64,000 nt of DNA from Eriocheir sinensis (GCF_024679095.1 NC_066534.1:17780163-17844162), one strand, 5' to 3'. Counted from the first letter of the stretch, positions 34,501-45,057 are shown. The notes: generated by a model not told the origin, from the sequence alone. Program-made: numbers and translations.

Positions 34501-34504
34501 TACG

Positions 34505-35220
34505 TCTCTACCTCTCTGAATGTTCACGGTTGACATAACATAACATCATATAACATTACATAACATAAGAATACATAGCAATGCAACAATTATACCATCT
34601 CTACCGCTCTAAATGTACACTGTTGACATAATATAACATCACATAACTTTACATAACATAAGAAAACATAGCAATACAACAATTATACCGTCTCTACAGC
34701 TCTAAATGTTCACGGAAGACAACATAACATCACATAACATTACATCACATTACATAACATAAGAAAACATGGCAATACAACAATTATACCATCTCTACAG
34801 CTCTAAATGTACACTGTTGACATAACATAACATCACATAACATCACATAACATAAGAAAACACAGCAATACAACAAGCATGACTCTCTACAGCTCTGAAT
34901 GTTCACGGTTGACATAACATAACATCACATCACATCACATTACATAACATAAGAAAACATAGCATAAGAAAGCACTGCATATCATTACATAACATAACAA
35001 AATCTAACATACCGATATAGCAAGAGGTAATAAGATATGATAAAACATCACATAAAGTAACATAACATTGCATAACACAACATAACTTAACATAGGAAAT
35101 ACAGCAAAGTGAAATACATTATAACAGAAGATAATTTGACGTAATCTGATATAAGATAACATTAGATAAAATAACATAATATAGACGCATAATAAAACAA
35201 CAAAATGTAACATAGCTTAT
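34505..35220. repeat. AT-rich minisatellite (~95 bp) decaying to ATAACATA repeat
   Basis: ctctaaatgttcacggttga-type landmarks lie near 34513, 34607, 34699, 34801 and 34894. Each is followed by cataacatcacataac runs and agcaatacaacaattatacc. From 34990 to 35220 only the short acataaca words remain. Confidence 0.87.
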
Positions 35221-35389
35221 TATAATGAAAGGGTCGCACTGCTTCCAGAACTGTTTTTTATCGCTGTTCGTGTTTACAGTGAGTTGTATTTTGACCTAGA
35301 CTGTGAAAACTAGGAAAAAAACAATAACAGGACGCATAGGAAAGAAGGAAAAAAAACAGGAAACAGAAGATATATAATTATGATGATAT

Positions 35390-35690
35390 GGGAGAGAGAA
35401 AAAAAGAGGAAAAAATGAAAATGAAAACGATGATGATGTTAATGAAGAAGATGAAGAAGAAGAAGAAGAAGAAGAAGAAGAAGAAGGAGGAGGAGGAGGA
35501 TGAGGAGGATGAGCAGAAGTAAAAGAAGAAGAAGAAGAAGAAGAAGAAGAAGAAGAAGAAGAAAAGAGAAAAAGAAGAAGAAAAGAAAAAGAAGAAGAAA
35601 AAAGGAACGGAAGAAAAGATGAAAAGAAGAAAAGATGATATAATGATAATGACTACGATCGAATGAAAAGAAAAAGAAGAGCAAGGGAAG
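35390..35690. repeat. GAA/GGA purine tract
   Basis: Long GAA runs at 35445-35485 and 35525-35570 within A/G-rich sequence. Ser/Phe/Leu frames on minus are artefacts. Confidence 0.94.
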
Positions 35691-35832
35691 AGACTGGAGC
35701 TCCTGTCCGGTGAGGGTCTGCGTCTCACCACAAGGGAAAGAGACACCAGGAAATGCTTCCCACGCTTGGCTGGGGCACGCTGGGGGGGAGAGGGGGAGAC
35801 GGGAGGGGGCTGAAGAGGAAGGGGCAGGGTGC

Positions 35833-35833
<1 letters not shown>

Positions 35834-35866
<33 letters not shown>
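35834..35866. repeat. (TG)16 microsatellite
   Basis: A perfect TG array following a G-rich patch at 35780-35830. Confidence 0.96.
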
Positions 35867-35868
<2 letters not shown>

Positions 35869-35984
35869 GGGATAGGTGATACTAGATGAAAGGTGTGTGA
35901 ATGTTTGGAAAGGTAGGACAGGTGTAAAATATTAAAAAAAAGAGAGAAAACTGACTTTCTAAATCCATAACTTCTTTCTTATTC

Positions 35985-36560
35985 TATTTTGAAGTCTTGT
36001 GGCAAGCGTGTCTGAAGTGACAATTTGCTTCTTTCATTAACTAAAGTCTTGCGGTAACAATGTTGGGAGTGAACCTGCTTCCCGCACTTGGTAACAGTGT
36101 TTGGGCGACTCTGCTTCCCTTCATCAACTAAGTGACCATTAGTTTTCACTCCATTAACAAAAGTCATGTGGTAAAAGCGTTTGGAGGAACTCTTTGCTTC
36201 ACTCTACCAACTCAAGTCTTGTGGTAACAGTGTTCAGAGTGACTTTCTTTCGCTCCATCAACTCAAGGCTTGTGGTAACAGTGTTTGGGCGTTCCTTCAC
36301 CAGCTTGAATCTTGTGGTAACAGTGCTTGGAGGGACTCTGCTTCACTCTACCAACTCAAGTCTTGTGGAAGTAGTGTTCGGAGCGGCTTTCTATCACTTC
36401 ATCAACTTGAGTCCTGCGGTAACAGTGTTTGGGGCATTCATTCATCAGCTTGGGTCTTGTGGTAACAGTGTTTGGAGTGTCTTTCTTTCATTCCATCAAC
36501 TCAAGTCTTGCAGTAACAGTGTTTGGGCGGACTCTGCTTCCCTCTATCAATTACTCCCTT
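35985..36560. repeat. 51-bp and 42-bp interleaved minisatellite
   Basis: The word ggtaacagtg, or a variant, occurs at 36053, 36090, 36170, 36223, 36274, 36315, 36367, 36418, 36461 and 36511. From 36170 on, the spacing is 51-53 bases or 41-43 bases. The short units lack about ten bases around actttctttc. Repeating Leu/Ser/Cys frames on plus follow from the repeat. Confidence 0.88.
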
Positions 36561-36927
36561 AAGCCGTTACTTCCGCCCTCCGTCAAATTAGACTCTGTTC
36601 TTTGTGTGCCTTATCAATGTTATTAAAGAGCCGGTTGTTCTGAAATGACACCGCTCAGCTTATCTCCTATCTCGGAACTCGGTGATAAAACATTTAAGTG
36701 ACATACAGAGATACAAAGCTATTTAGGTACTGTGCCGACATATCAATTGAAATCACGTTCCCTTATCTAGCATTTCCATCATAAAATTTAGTGATTAATA
36801 TTTCGACACATAACAGAACTACGACAAAATTAACTTGAAGTAGTCGTAATTTATCTATTTTCTGTTATAAACTTAGGTAAGTCTGATCAGTGTCTTTCAG
36901 CTTCTTGCGCCCAAAATACAAGCTCTC

Positions 36928-37134
36928 TCAGTCACAATATCCATTACCTTTAAGAGCAGCTTCAATATCATCAGTACACCAGACCCCGCTCACTATACGA
37001 ACTTTCCAGAACCACTTTTTCGGATTAATGACTACACTTAATATAGTTCTTTCTCTGTTAGTAAGAGTATGGCACATGTAAGCCGAGGAAAAAAATACTG
37101 TAACAACTATAAAGACTACAATATTTATTTTCAT
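36928..37134 (-). CDS. Candidate small secreted cysteine-containing peptide
   Basis: A 68-codon minus-strand frame with ATG at 37134 and TGA at 36928-36930. Residues 1-18 look like a signal peptide: Lys2, the hydrophobic run VVFIVVTVFFSSA, and a small-residue cleavage site after Ala18. The remaining 50 residues have ordinary composition with Cys21, Cys53 and Cys67 and a Trp/Lys-rich stretch PKKWFWKVRIVSGVWC. I do not recognise the family. A donor-like site, ttaaag|gtaatg (plus 36946-36947), sits at codon 62-63, so this may be the first exon of a longer gene and the last six residues may be intron. It lies between a minisatellite and a tandem repeat, in AT-rich sequence without simple repeats. 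Function is unknown, and the frame could still be chance. Confidence 0.3.
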   Translation of the reverse strand: MKINIVVFIVVTVFFSSAYMCHTLTNRERTILSVVINPKKWFWKVRIVSGVWCTDDIEAALKGNGYCD

Positions 37135-37144
37135 AGTGACATCA

Positions 37145-37455
37145 TTTACTGTTACTCTGAGGCTTTTAATGACACATACATCCTTCTTTTACCAATCATT
37201 TCATCCACAAAACTAAGCAAATAATATCTAAAACACGACACTACGACAACAGTATCTCTTTACACCCTGCTATCATTCACTGGTAACCTAATGCCTCTAA
37301 AATGACACGCTATTTATTCTAACCTAATCCTTTTAATCGTAAAACCAAGCAGCCAACACTTAACACACTCACTAAACAATTAATACACAAGCTACAACGA
37401 CTACATACAACAACCCTTTACACTCTGCTATCACTTCCTGTTACTCTGAGGCTCC
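37145..37455. repeat. Tandem repeat of ~133-157 bp
   Basis: ctgttactctgaggct is present near 37148 and 37439, and a diverged version (ctggtaacctaatgcct) near 37281. Each unit contains tttacacy-ctgctatca and aatgacac words. The repeat lies directly 5' of the candidate peptide frame. 36570-36925 contains more diverged similar words. Confidence 0.65.
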
Positions 37456-37934
37456 CCATGTGACGCCCCCCTTAATGAGAGCGGGCTGCACTATCTCCCG
37501 CCGCACGCAAGGGGACGGACGAGCCGGCAAGCAAGTGTGTGTGTTCCCGCCGCCGTGATGCAGCGCCGCGTCTCCCTCCAGCCGTGATAACCTTACTTCC
37601 TTGGTGCCCGGCATGAAGTTTACCCAATTAGCGGAGGAAGAAGAAGAGGACGGGAGGAGCAGGAGGAGGAGTTCGGGGGACGAGAAGGAGGAGGAGGAGG
37701 AGGAGTTAGGGGGAAAGAAAAAGAGAAAGAGCAGGATGAAGAGGAGGGGGAAAGAGGAGCATGAGGAGGAATAATAATGATAATAATAATGATAATGATG
37801 ATAATAATAAAAAAATGATGATAATGATGATAATGAAGAAAAGAGGCACAAAAAATAGGAGGACGAGAAGGAAGGAGAACAAGAAAATAATAACCGAAAA
37901 TTTAACATTGCCAGAGAGAGAGAGAGAGAGAGAG
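37456..37934. repeat. CpG-containing patch, GGA tract, AAT/GAT and (GA)n
   Basis: 37456-37620 is GC-richer and non-repetitive. GGA/GAA repeats run from 37630 to 37770, aataatgataat words to 37835, and (GA)n at 37914-37934. Confidence 0.85.
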
Positions 37935-38037
37935 TCATAGACAGCCAGACAGAGAAAGACAGAGAACAGCTGGAGGCATGAGTGTGTGTGGGGGGGAAGG
38001 GAGGGGAAGGGGAAAGGTAGGAACTTACAAAGAAAAT

Positions 38038-38041
<4 letters not shown>

Positions 38042-38132
<91 letters not shown>
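38042..38132. repeat. (GA)45 microsatellite
   Basis: A perfect 91-base GA array. It is the first of five very long dinucleotide arrays in 850 bases. Confidence 0.98.
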
Positions 38133-38135
<3 letters not shown>

Positions 38136-38335
38136 CCGACCAAACAAGAGGAAGAGGAGGAGGAAGCGTCGCAGCGGAGAGCAAGAGGAAAGAAGGGAGG
38201 GACTAGGGAGGGAGGAAAGGAAAGAGGAAAGGAGACAAAACCGAGTCCTGAGGCGCAGGCAGTCAGAGGCACCAACCAGCCAAGCAACCAGCCACCCCCG
38301 GCCTTGACGATGGGAAACTGGGTGACAGGGGTGTC

Positions 38336-38338
<3 letters not shown>

Positions 38339-38386
<48 letters not shown>

Positions 38387-38482
38387 TGTCATACTTGATA
38401 AAACTTAATACTAAAAAGACTGATTCAAATATATACGAAATGCTTGCAGTCACTGAATTTTTAGAGCCTCATAAATGCCACC

Positions 38483-38546
<64 letters not shown>

Positions 38547-38678
38547 ATAATAAAGTCAGACTGTGCAATGAGCAAGCAATAACCTCCAGTACTTGTCCTT
38601 CCTCCTCCTCCTCCTCCTCCTCCTCTTCTTCCTTTCCACCTCCCCTGTTCCCTTCTTCCTTCCTGTTCTGTAACCCCT

Positions 38679-38763
<85 letters not shown>

Positions 38764-38813
38764 GGTTACTCGTCTGTCTCTCAAATGGAAACTTTAACAG
38801 CAATCCCTGTCAA

Positions 38814-38894
<81 letters not shown>
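38339..38894. repeat. (TG)n, (GA)n, (TCC)n, (CT)n, (CA)n cluster
   Basis: (TG)23 at 38339-38385, (GA)29 at 38485-38543, (TCC)n at about 38600-38626, (CT)39 at 38683-38760 and (CA)40 at 38815-38894. The GA and CT arrays are mutual reverse complements, as are TG and CA. Confidence 0.98.
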
Positions 38895-38895
<1 letters not shown>

Positions 38896-39039
38896 CCAAA
38901 GGGTATGCGTGCAATCCTCACTTCCTCTTCCCTCGTGTCCTCGCTCCCGTCTCGGTTCATTATTTCTTCCTTCGTGGGTGTGTTAAAAAAAAAAAAAAGC
39001 TCCTCCCTCTCCCCCCTTCCCTCTCCACTCCGTCACACC

Positions 39040-39250
39040 TGAAGGATCGTGTCTTAATCAGCCGGGCCCAGGTGAGAGGCGGCCCCGGCTCACCTCGGGA
39101 CACTGGCTTATTGCCGCGCCGAACTATAAGGTGAGCCGCTTTAATTAGACATCAGCGGCAGGTACACCAACTGCTCGGGAGAAGACTGGCTAATTACCTC
39201 GTTAGGGTTTAATGGGGAAACGCCTTTAGGAGTACAAAGAACGCGTTCGC
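39040..39250. other. Balanced-composition island with AATTA cores
   Basis: This non-repetitive block mixes CpG-rich words (cggccccggctcacc, gccgcgccgaactataagg) with ctttaattagac and ggctaattacctcg. It is typical of what conserved non-coding elements look like, but no comparison is possible here. Confidence 0.25.
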
Positions 39251-39269
39251 TGCGGTAGCGGCGACTTTT

Positions 39270-39930
39270 CCGTTAGTAAGGCTGCGGTAAAACAGTTTAG
39301 AGACCTCTTCTATGTACGATGAGCCGTGCTCTATTTACCACTGAGGTCTGAATTCTCGTGATGTGATCTGATCTGATCTGCATCTGCCTCCTGAGATGGA
39401 CTGCAGCAGACGACACCCACAATCCAGCTGCACCGCGGCTGACCCATGAATAGATTTGCGTTGGTGCTTGGAGCCACTTTTTAACCTATTTTTCGCGATT
39501 TTTAGCACATGTCTTTGTCTTAATGTTAATCAACCATCAGTACCTACTGTTTGGGGCTCTCTGGCCAGAAAAAAATATGATAAATAGCAGAAATAAGTAT
39601 CAAAATGGCCACCGCCAAAGGGACAGAACCTGCCGATTTGCCTCAAAGCGTTCTAACTCGCAGAGCGAATACAGACCAAATTCAGATCCTGACAAATAAT
39701 TCAGAGCTGATCAGGATTCTAAAGAGAAGAGGTCGTAAGTCAGCGGTGAAAGTTTGTAAGTCTGCGGTGAAACAGTTGGTAAGTTAGCAATGAAACAGTT
39801 TGTAAGTCGACGGTGAAACAATTTGTAAGTCAACGGTGAAACAGTTGCTAAGTCAGCGGCGAAAAGGTTTTTATTCAGTGGTCAAACAGTCGGTCCGTCA
39901 GCGATGAATCCGTAAGTAAGGCCGCGGTGA
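39270..39930. repeat. 23-bp repeat cluster with outlying monomer
   Basis: gtaagtcagcggtgaaacag-type units start at 39735, 39756, 39779, 39802, 39825 and 39848, mostly 23 bases apart, and decay to 39930. One related unit (gtaaggctgcggtaaaacag) lies alone at about 39277. Sequence between them (39300-39730) is mixed. Confidence 0.85.
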
Positions 39931-40124
39931 GTAGCTCTTTGTGAGTCACCGCTGCCTTGGGTATACGTGGCAGCTGGACCCAGGCAGGCAGGATGAGTCA
40001 CGTCCATGGAGAAGAGTCGCCTGAGCTATGCCTCGAACGTGAGTCACATGTCAACGGTGAGGCAAGTCATTGGCTGGTCACGTGTTGGTGAGTCATGGGG
40101 CAGGCCGGCCAGCGACCTGACGAG

Positions 40125-40760
40125 GGAGAAATGTTCATGAGGGAGATGGTCGAGAGGTAAATGTCCTTGTCTTTGGGGGAGGGAGAATCGTACCCTCGGC
40201 CAGGCCTTCCCCTTGAGTTCTATCTGGCGTCTCGGTGCCTGTCTCTCCCCCACCTTTAACCTAGCCGACGAGGGAGATGATCGGGCCGTATTTTAAGACA
40301 CCATCGCTTCTCACATCAACTATTTCTAAAGGTCAAAGAGGGCATCAATCGGGTTTTCATGAATGTTTTTTAAGGTTCATGGCACAGAAGAAGGGTCACA
40401 CTACCACCAGGATCATAAAACTACTCCTGGAAGTGCCCCAAACTCTTAGGAAAGCCTTGTCAAATTGGTGAACGTAGGTGACGGAATGTTTAAAAATACG
40501 GCCCCAAAAAATGTCCTTCTCTGTGGGGAGGGAGAATTCTACCCTCGGTCTTCCTCTGAGTTCTATCTAGTGTCTCGGAGGCTGAATCTTCCCCACTTTT
40601 AACCTTAGAAGTGTGGCTTGTGATCGCGACTGAGAGGGAGATCGTCGAGGAGTAAATGTCCTTGTCTTGGGGAAGCGTTCAAGACTTCCTCTGAGTTCTA
40701 TCTGGTGTCTCGGTGTCTCTCTCTCGCCCACCTTTAACCTTACTAATGTGGCATGTGATC
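40125..40760. repeat. Family C tandem array, ~130-145 bp
   Basis: The word aatgtcctt lies at 40159, 40510 and 40654. Each is followed by a gggggagggagaat-like stretch, gagttctatctggtgtctcg and cccacctttaacct. Copies one and two are separated by the family B element at 40286-40507. Removing it restores a spacing of about 129, close to the 144 between copies two and three. On minus the units share an open frame with the phrase LKVGERETPRHQIEL, which may be coincidental. Confidence 0.8.
40286..40507 (+). mobile_element. Family B element with terminal inverted repeats
   Basis: The left end gggccgtattttaagaca is nearly the reverse complement of the right end tgtttaaaaatacggccc. Between them lie the family landmarks cgcttctcacatcaac, gggttttcatgaatg and ggttcatggcacagaagaag. 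At about 222 bases with no coding capacity, it fits a miniature inverted-repeat transposon. I see no clear target-site duplication. The insertion splits a family C unit. Confidence 0.75.
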
Positions 40761-40925
40761 GCGGCCACGTATGCAGCACGGGGGAGCCCAACACAAGGCT
40801 CCCTCTGTCCTCCTGTTATGCCCGGGCTTTCACACGTTCTTGAAGACTTACACAAGGCCGAAGGTATGTGTGTGTGAGCTCCAACAAAGAGGCATACTCG
40901 TTAAAGCGGCTACTGTTGCTTGCTG

Positions 40926-40926
<1 letters not shown>

Positions 40927-40965
<39 letters not shown>

Positions 40966-40997
40966 CATTGGCGTGTACTGCCGCCGTAACGCTCACC

Positions 40998-41067
<70 letters not shown>

Positions 41068-41069
41068 AC
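40927..41069. repeat. (TG)19, (CA)17, poly-C20, (CA)8
   Basis: (TG)n at 40927-40964. Then (CA)n from 41000 runs straight into a C-run at about 41034-41053 and back into CA to 41069. The C-run is the longest in the window. Confidence 0.96.
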
Positions 41070-41089
41070 CAGCTGCTACACGCACACTC

Positions 41090-41740
41090 TTGGGTTCTTC
41101 CTGCCGGCCAAGGTCGCTGTGCTCCTGCTCCCTCGCGATGGTCCGCCGAGGTTAGCTACGAAGGTCTCCCGTGAATGGCAATTACACGAACACACTCAAC
41201 AGCTGCCTGTCATCGGCGGCCACGTGGACGGCGGGCGGGGCGGTAAGCTCACTAATCACCCTTTCTTTACCTGTGTCTCTATTTAGGGCACAACTGTACA
41301 ACGAACTCGAGATGAAAGGCGTTTCCTCGACTCCCTTTCTCTCCGAGGCGCAGACCGGAAAGAGCCCGCAGTAATGGGCATGGGTCTGCCGGCCGCCCCG
41401 CCCCCCCTGTGCCCACGCCCGGCCAGCAGACCCTCGAGGCGTGGCGGGGCGGGGACGGGGCAGGGGAGGGTCTGGTGTTGCTGGAGGTGGTATAATTAAG
41501 GTTCATGTAGAGCTTTCTATGCAAAACAATTGCGATTCGGACGCGGCAATTGGACGCTTTACGAGCTTCCTCTGTTCCACGCACGTCGCCTCCCTCGCCC
41601 GGAGTCGCGGACCCACCCTCCGTTACGCTGGGTACGGCGGGTCGCGGGGCGCCGCGGGGCACACCCGAGGCGTGGGAAGGGAGGGAAGAAAGGGGACGCT
41701 CGATTCGTATGGCGGCGGCGGGGCGTGTGACTAATTGATT
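41090..41740. promoter_or_regulatory. GC- and CpG-rich stretch
   Basis: CpG-containing sequence on both sides of a balanced core at 41490-41580 (ggtataattaaggttcatg, aaaacaattgcgattcgg). Frames of 155 residues on minus and 97 on plus overlap and lack recognisable domains. It could be a promoter or 5' exon, with weak support. Confidence 0.2.
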
Positions 41741-41817
41741 ATACACATTAGGACAACACTCCAGCCCTGAATGCTACACCGAACTGACGGGTTCATTTTT
41801 ACCCTCATATATAGGAA

Positions 41818-41913
41818 CACACACACACACACACACACACACACAGCACCAGCAGCAACAACAACAGCAACAGCAGCAGAAGCAGACGCAGCAGCAGCAA
41901 CAGCAGCAGCAGC
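41818..41913. repeat. (CA)14 and CAG/CAA repeat
   Basis: A CA array runs into agcagcaacaacaacagc-type trinucleotide repeat to about 41913. Confidence 0.95.
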
Positions 41914-42104
41914 GGTGAGTCATACGGAAGTACAAAGCCTGGGTGTGAGTGTCGCTCGGAGGTGACAAATGTGAGGACCCAAACTGGGAATCGGACGAGG
42001 GTCACCTTCTGGCCCCCTGTCATGCCGCAACGCCCCCCCTCCCCCCCGCCCCTTACCCCACATACTCTGCAGGGCACCGGGGGGGAGGCAGGGACAGGCG
42101 AGTG

Positions 42105-42215
42105 GCGACACGAAAATCAATATATAATGTTTGCAGGAGTAGCATAAATATCTGCCAGCGCTATATTATGCCTGCTGAAATAGAATTAAAATGGACGAGT
42201 TTTGCGTAAATCCAC
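42105..42215. other. Balanced-composition island
   Basis: Non-repetitive AT-rich block containing cataaatatctgccagcgct and atagaattaaaatggacg. It differs sharply from the C-rich sequence before it. A conserved non-coding role is possible but unproven. 42220-42700 holds mixed sequence with no recognised feature. Confidence 0.2.
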
Positions 42216-42715
42216 TATTCACATAACATCGCCTGCTATCATAACAACAACAACAACGGGCGGTGGCGTAATAGTAACAGCAGTCTTCAGTTTGTTCTCT
42301 TGACTGCCGGTAAAAGAACTAGAAAGCCCTAAACCCGCTGTGAAGGCTTTGACGCTGCTGATGTTTACCTTCGTGTGAAAATGCCCGACGCACTGTTCGT
42401 GAAATGATCGACATCCCTTTAATAACAACGTTGAGGCTAAACAAAGTGAAAGAAAGAAAGAAGATGAAGAAGAGACAAATAAGAAGAAAAGAAGCGAAAG
42501 TAGACCAAGAACAATAACAGGTATAATTAGAAGGATGTTATGTATAAAAAAAATCGCATTACAAAGGTGAACACAAACTCCTCTGTAATGTGTGCGACTC
42601 GTGCTTCCCTCCTGTAGTGGTGTCCTGGTGCGGGTTGATGAAACGTTGGTGAAGGGTGACACGCTGGCGGCAGTAAAGACAGCGGCGGGGCGGGAGGGGG
42701 GTGAGGCGAAGGGTC

Positions 42716-43100
42716 GATGAGCGAAGTGAAATTATGACTATCGGCAAGACGCTTCACTTTATTCACTTGGTCCAAATATGATCACGCAGCGTAATATTAG
42801 TGTTTAGTATTTTTAGGGCCGCTGAGCGAAGTGAAATTATGACTATCTGCAAGACGCTTCACTTTATTCACTTGGTCCAAAGATGCCCACGCGGCGTAAT
42901 ATTAGTGTTTAGTATTTTTAGGGCCGATGAGCGAAGTGAAATTATGACCATCTGCAAGACGCTTCACTTTATTCACTTGGTCCATAGATGATCAAGCGGC
43001 GTAATATTGGTGTTTAGTATTTTATCTGCAAGACGCTTCACTTTATTCACTTGGTCCATAGATGATCAAGCGGCGTAATATTGGTGTTTAGTATTTTTAG
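42716..43100. repeat. 105-bp tandem array, three full and one truncated unit
   Basis: gatgagcgaagtgaaattat, or its gctgagcg variant, starts at 42716, 42821 and 42926, exactly 105 apart. A fourth unit lacks its first 31 bases, with atctgcaagac at 43024 only 74 bases after that of unit three. Units are very similar, and units three and four share private changes (aagcggcgtaatattgg), so the last duplication is the youngest. Confidence 0.94.
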
Positions 43101-43279
43101 TCGTCGTATTTATTTATTTCTTCTTGGGGAGTCACCGGAGGCCGAGAATGCCTGATGGAACGAAGAGTTACTTTTAAGCGTATGAAGTAATAACGAGACG
43201 CTTTATGTATATCCTAAAAACACAAATTACTGATCCTTAACGGTTGTCTCCTTGAATAAAAAGCGTTCCTCTATATTGT

Positions 43280-43810
43280 GTTCCGTTACTAAGGACGAGA
43301 AGCATTTAAATTATGGCTTGTAAAAGAGGTATGATCACTGTCCTTCCTGTACCCGTCTATGTAATATCCTGTGGCCCTTTACTTAGGATGAGAAGTATTT
43401 AAATTATGGCTTGTAAAAGAGGTATGATCATTGCCGCTCCTGTACCCGTCTATGTAGTATCTGTGAATTAATGCTGAGACGCTAATGTATATCCTAAGAG
43501 ACACAGTATTCATTACAATCTGCTATCTCCTCTTTCTTTTTTACAGTAAAGGAAGCAGCTCAAGGGCAAAATGATGATAATAATGAGAAAAAACACCGCT
43601 AATCATTGCCCCTATAAAAAAACTTCAGAAGTGGCCAAGAGAGAGGTCAATTTCGGGTGGGGAGGTGTCTCGGTACTCTCCCCTTGAATGCAAAGCGTCC
43701 TTCATCCTGTGTACTTTTACTAGGGATGAGGAGCATTTAAATCATGGCTTGTAAGGGGTATGAGCATTGTCGTCACTGTAGCCACCACTGTAGTATATAT
43801 CGTGAGGGGG
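43280..43810. repeat. Diverged ~93-bp repeat, three copies, split by family A
   Basis: gagaagcatttaaattatgg, or a variant, occurs after 43286 and 43379 and again near 43735. Each is followed by cttgtaaaagaggtatgatc or a variant and tacccgtctatgtagtat. The third copy is displaced by the family A element at 43535-43680. Confidence 0.82.
43535..43680 (+). mobile_element. Family A element
   Basis: Plus order: tttacagtaaaggaagcagc, an A/T linker, caccgctaatc, cagaagtggccaagagagag and tttcgggtggggaggtgtct, ending in tactctccccttgaa. It is a diverged but nearly full-length copy. Confidence 0.75.
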
Positions 43811-43829
43811 GTAAGAGGAGTGAAGGGTC

Positions 43830-44000
43830 AGGAACAAATGGCCTGGTCCGCGGCTCTCAAGTGTCTCGTTTATTAATGTATAAGCTGCCCTGACATCAGC
43901 TCGATAATGTTCCCTGCGGTGCCGAATAGAAGGCTCCTGTGTCGAAGAGTGTTGTTGAAGTGCATTAAAGTCATCGTCGGAACCATCAGTACTTTAATAT
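43830..44000. other. Mixed non-repetitive sequence
   Basis: Balanced sequence including tcgtttattaatgtataagc and gacatcagctcgataatg. No gene was recognised, and it may be another non-coding island. Confidence 0.2.
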
Positions 44001-44009
44001 CTAATAAAC

Positions 44010-44250
44010 TTCGTCTTCGTTTTCTTTTTCCTCTTTTCCTTTTCCTTTTCTTCTAATTATACTTGTTCTTGTTCTTGATCTACTTCCGCTTCTTTTTCTT
44101 CTCTTCTATATCTTCATCTTCCTCTTCTTTTTTCTTTTTCTTCTTCTTCTTCTTCTTCTTCATCTTCCTATTCTATTTCTCCTTGTTCTCTTTCTTGTTC
44201 TAGTTCTTATTCACCTTTTCTTCATGTTCTTTTCTTTTTTCCTCCTCAGA
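44010..44250. repeat. TTC/TTTTC pyrimidine tract
   Basis: ttctttttcctctttt and (TTC)n words on plus. 44255-44560 that follows is non-repetitive, with overlapping short frames on both strands and no recognised gene. Confidence 0.85.
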
Positions 44251-45057
44251 ACAGCACCATAAAAACACTCCCTAAGGAACACTCCAGCAACAAGGTGAAC
44301 GTCGTGGCTGCGGCAGAGAGCAAGTGTCGAGGGAGCACCAGCTATGGCGACGTTGTTTGACCCGGCACGCAGAGGCACGAGTCACCCTCCCACTGTCCAT
44401 TGACCTCGGCGGGGAGCAACGAAGCCAGCGTTCATTACTCACCGCCGTGCATCGCTTAGAACCAAAGCCGCGCACAAAGGCCAACAATGGAAGGGTTCAA
44501 ATGGACGCATCATCCCGTGGGGCCGTTCAAAACAAAGACAACTGAAGAATTAATGATAAAAACACATATATCTCTGGGAAGTCCGCCCCTACCTTTGCCT
44601 CCTCCTACCCCTCCTTCTTCCCCCGCCACTATAATACGTCACCTGGCAGGCCAGCGAGGGGGCACTCACTCATTCCTCCTCCACAGTTACATTGATTGCC
44701 AGCGAGCATACACAAGTGTCTCCAGGAAGTAAATCATCGCCACACGTCAAGAAGGGAATGAGGAGGTGCAGAGGTGACAAAAGGGACGCCATACCACCCG
44801 CCCAGCCAGTCACAACGATGAGAGAAACACGTAGAAGACAGCAACAAAAAATCCTTAAACTACACAGCAAGCAACACCACCTCAGGAAACTTAAATAGTG
44901 TGACAGCTGTTTGACATCTCCGTTATTTATTTTTCAGTTAACAGCATGTGGTTGACGTTTTATCTGTTATCTTTTATCTCGGTCAGTCTCCGGTAAAAAT
45001 ATAAAAAATGTGTGGTGCAGAAGATTTTTTTTCTTTTTCTGCCTCGTCCATCCTTAC

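Noticed and set aside
37441..38184. 247-residue minus frame
   Set aside because: The core is Ser-Leu repeat from (GA)n and a GGA tract. The ends are unrelated flanking sequence.
41279..41746. 155-residue minus frame in GC-rich sequence
   Set aside because: An overlapping plus frame is equally open, and GC-rich DNA has few stops. No domain or start context supports it.
41955..42025. tRNA-like sequence on minus (gtccgattccc)
   Set aside because: Only a weak box B match was found, without a box A or pairable stems.
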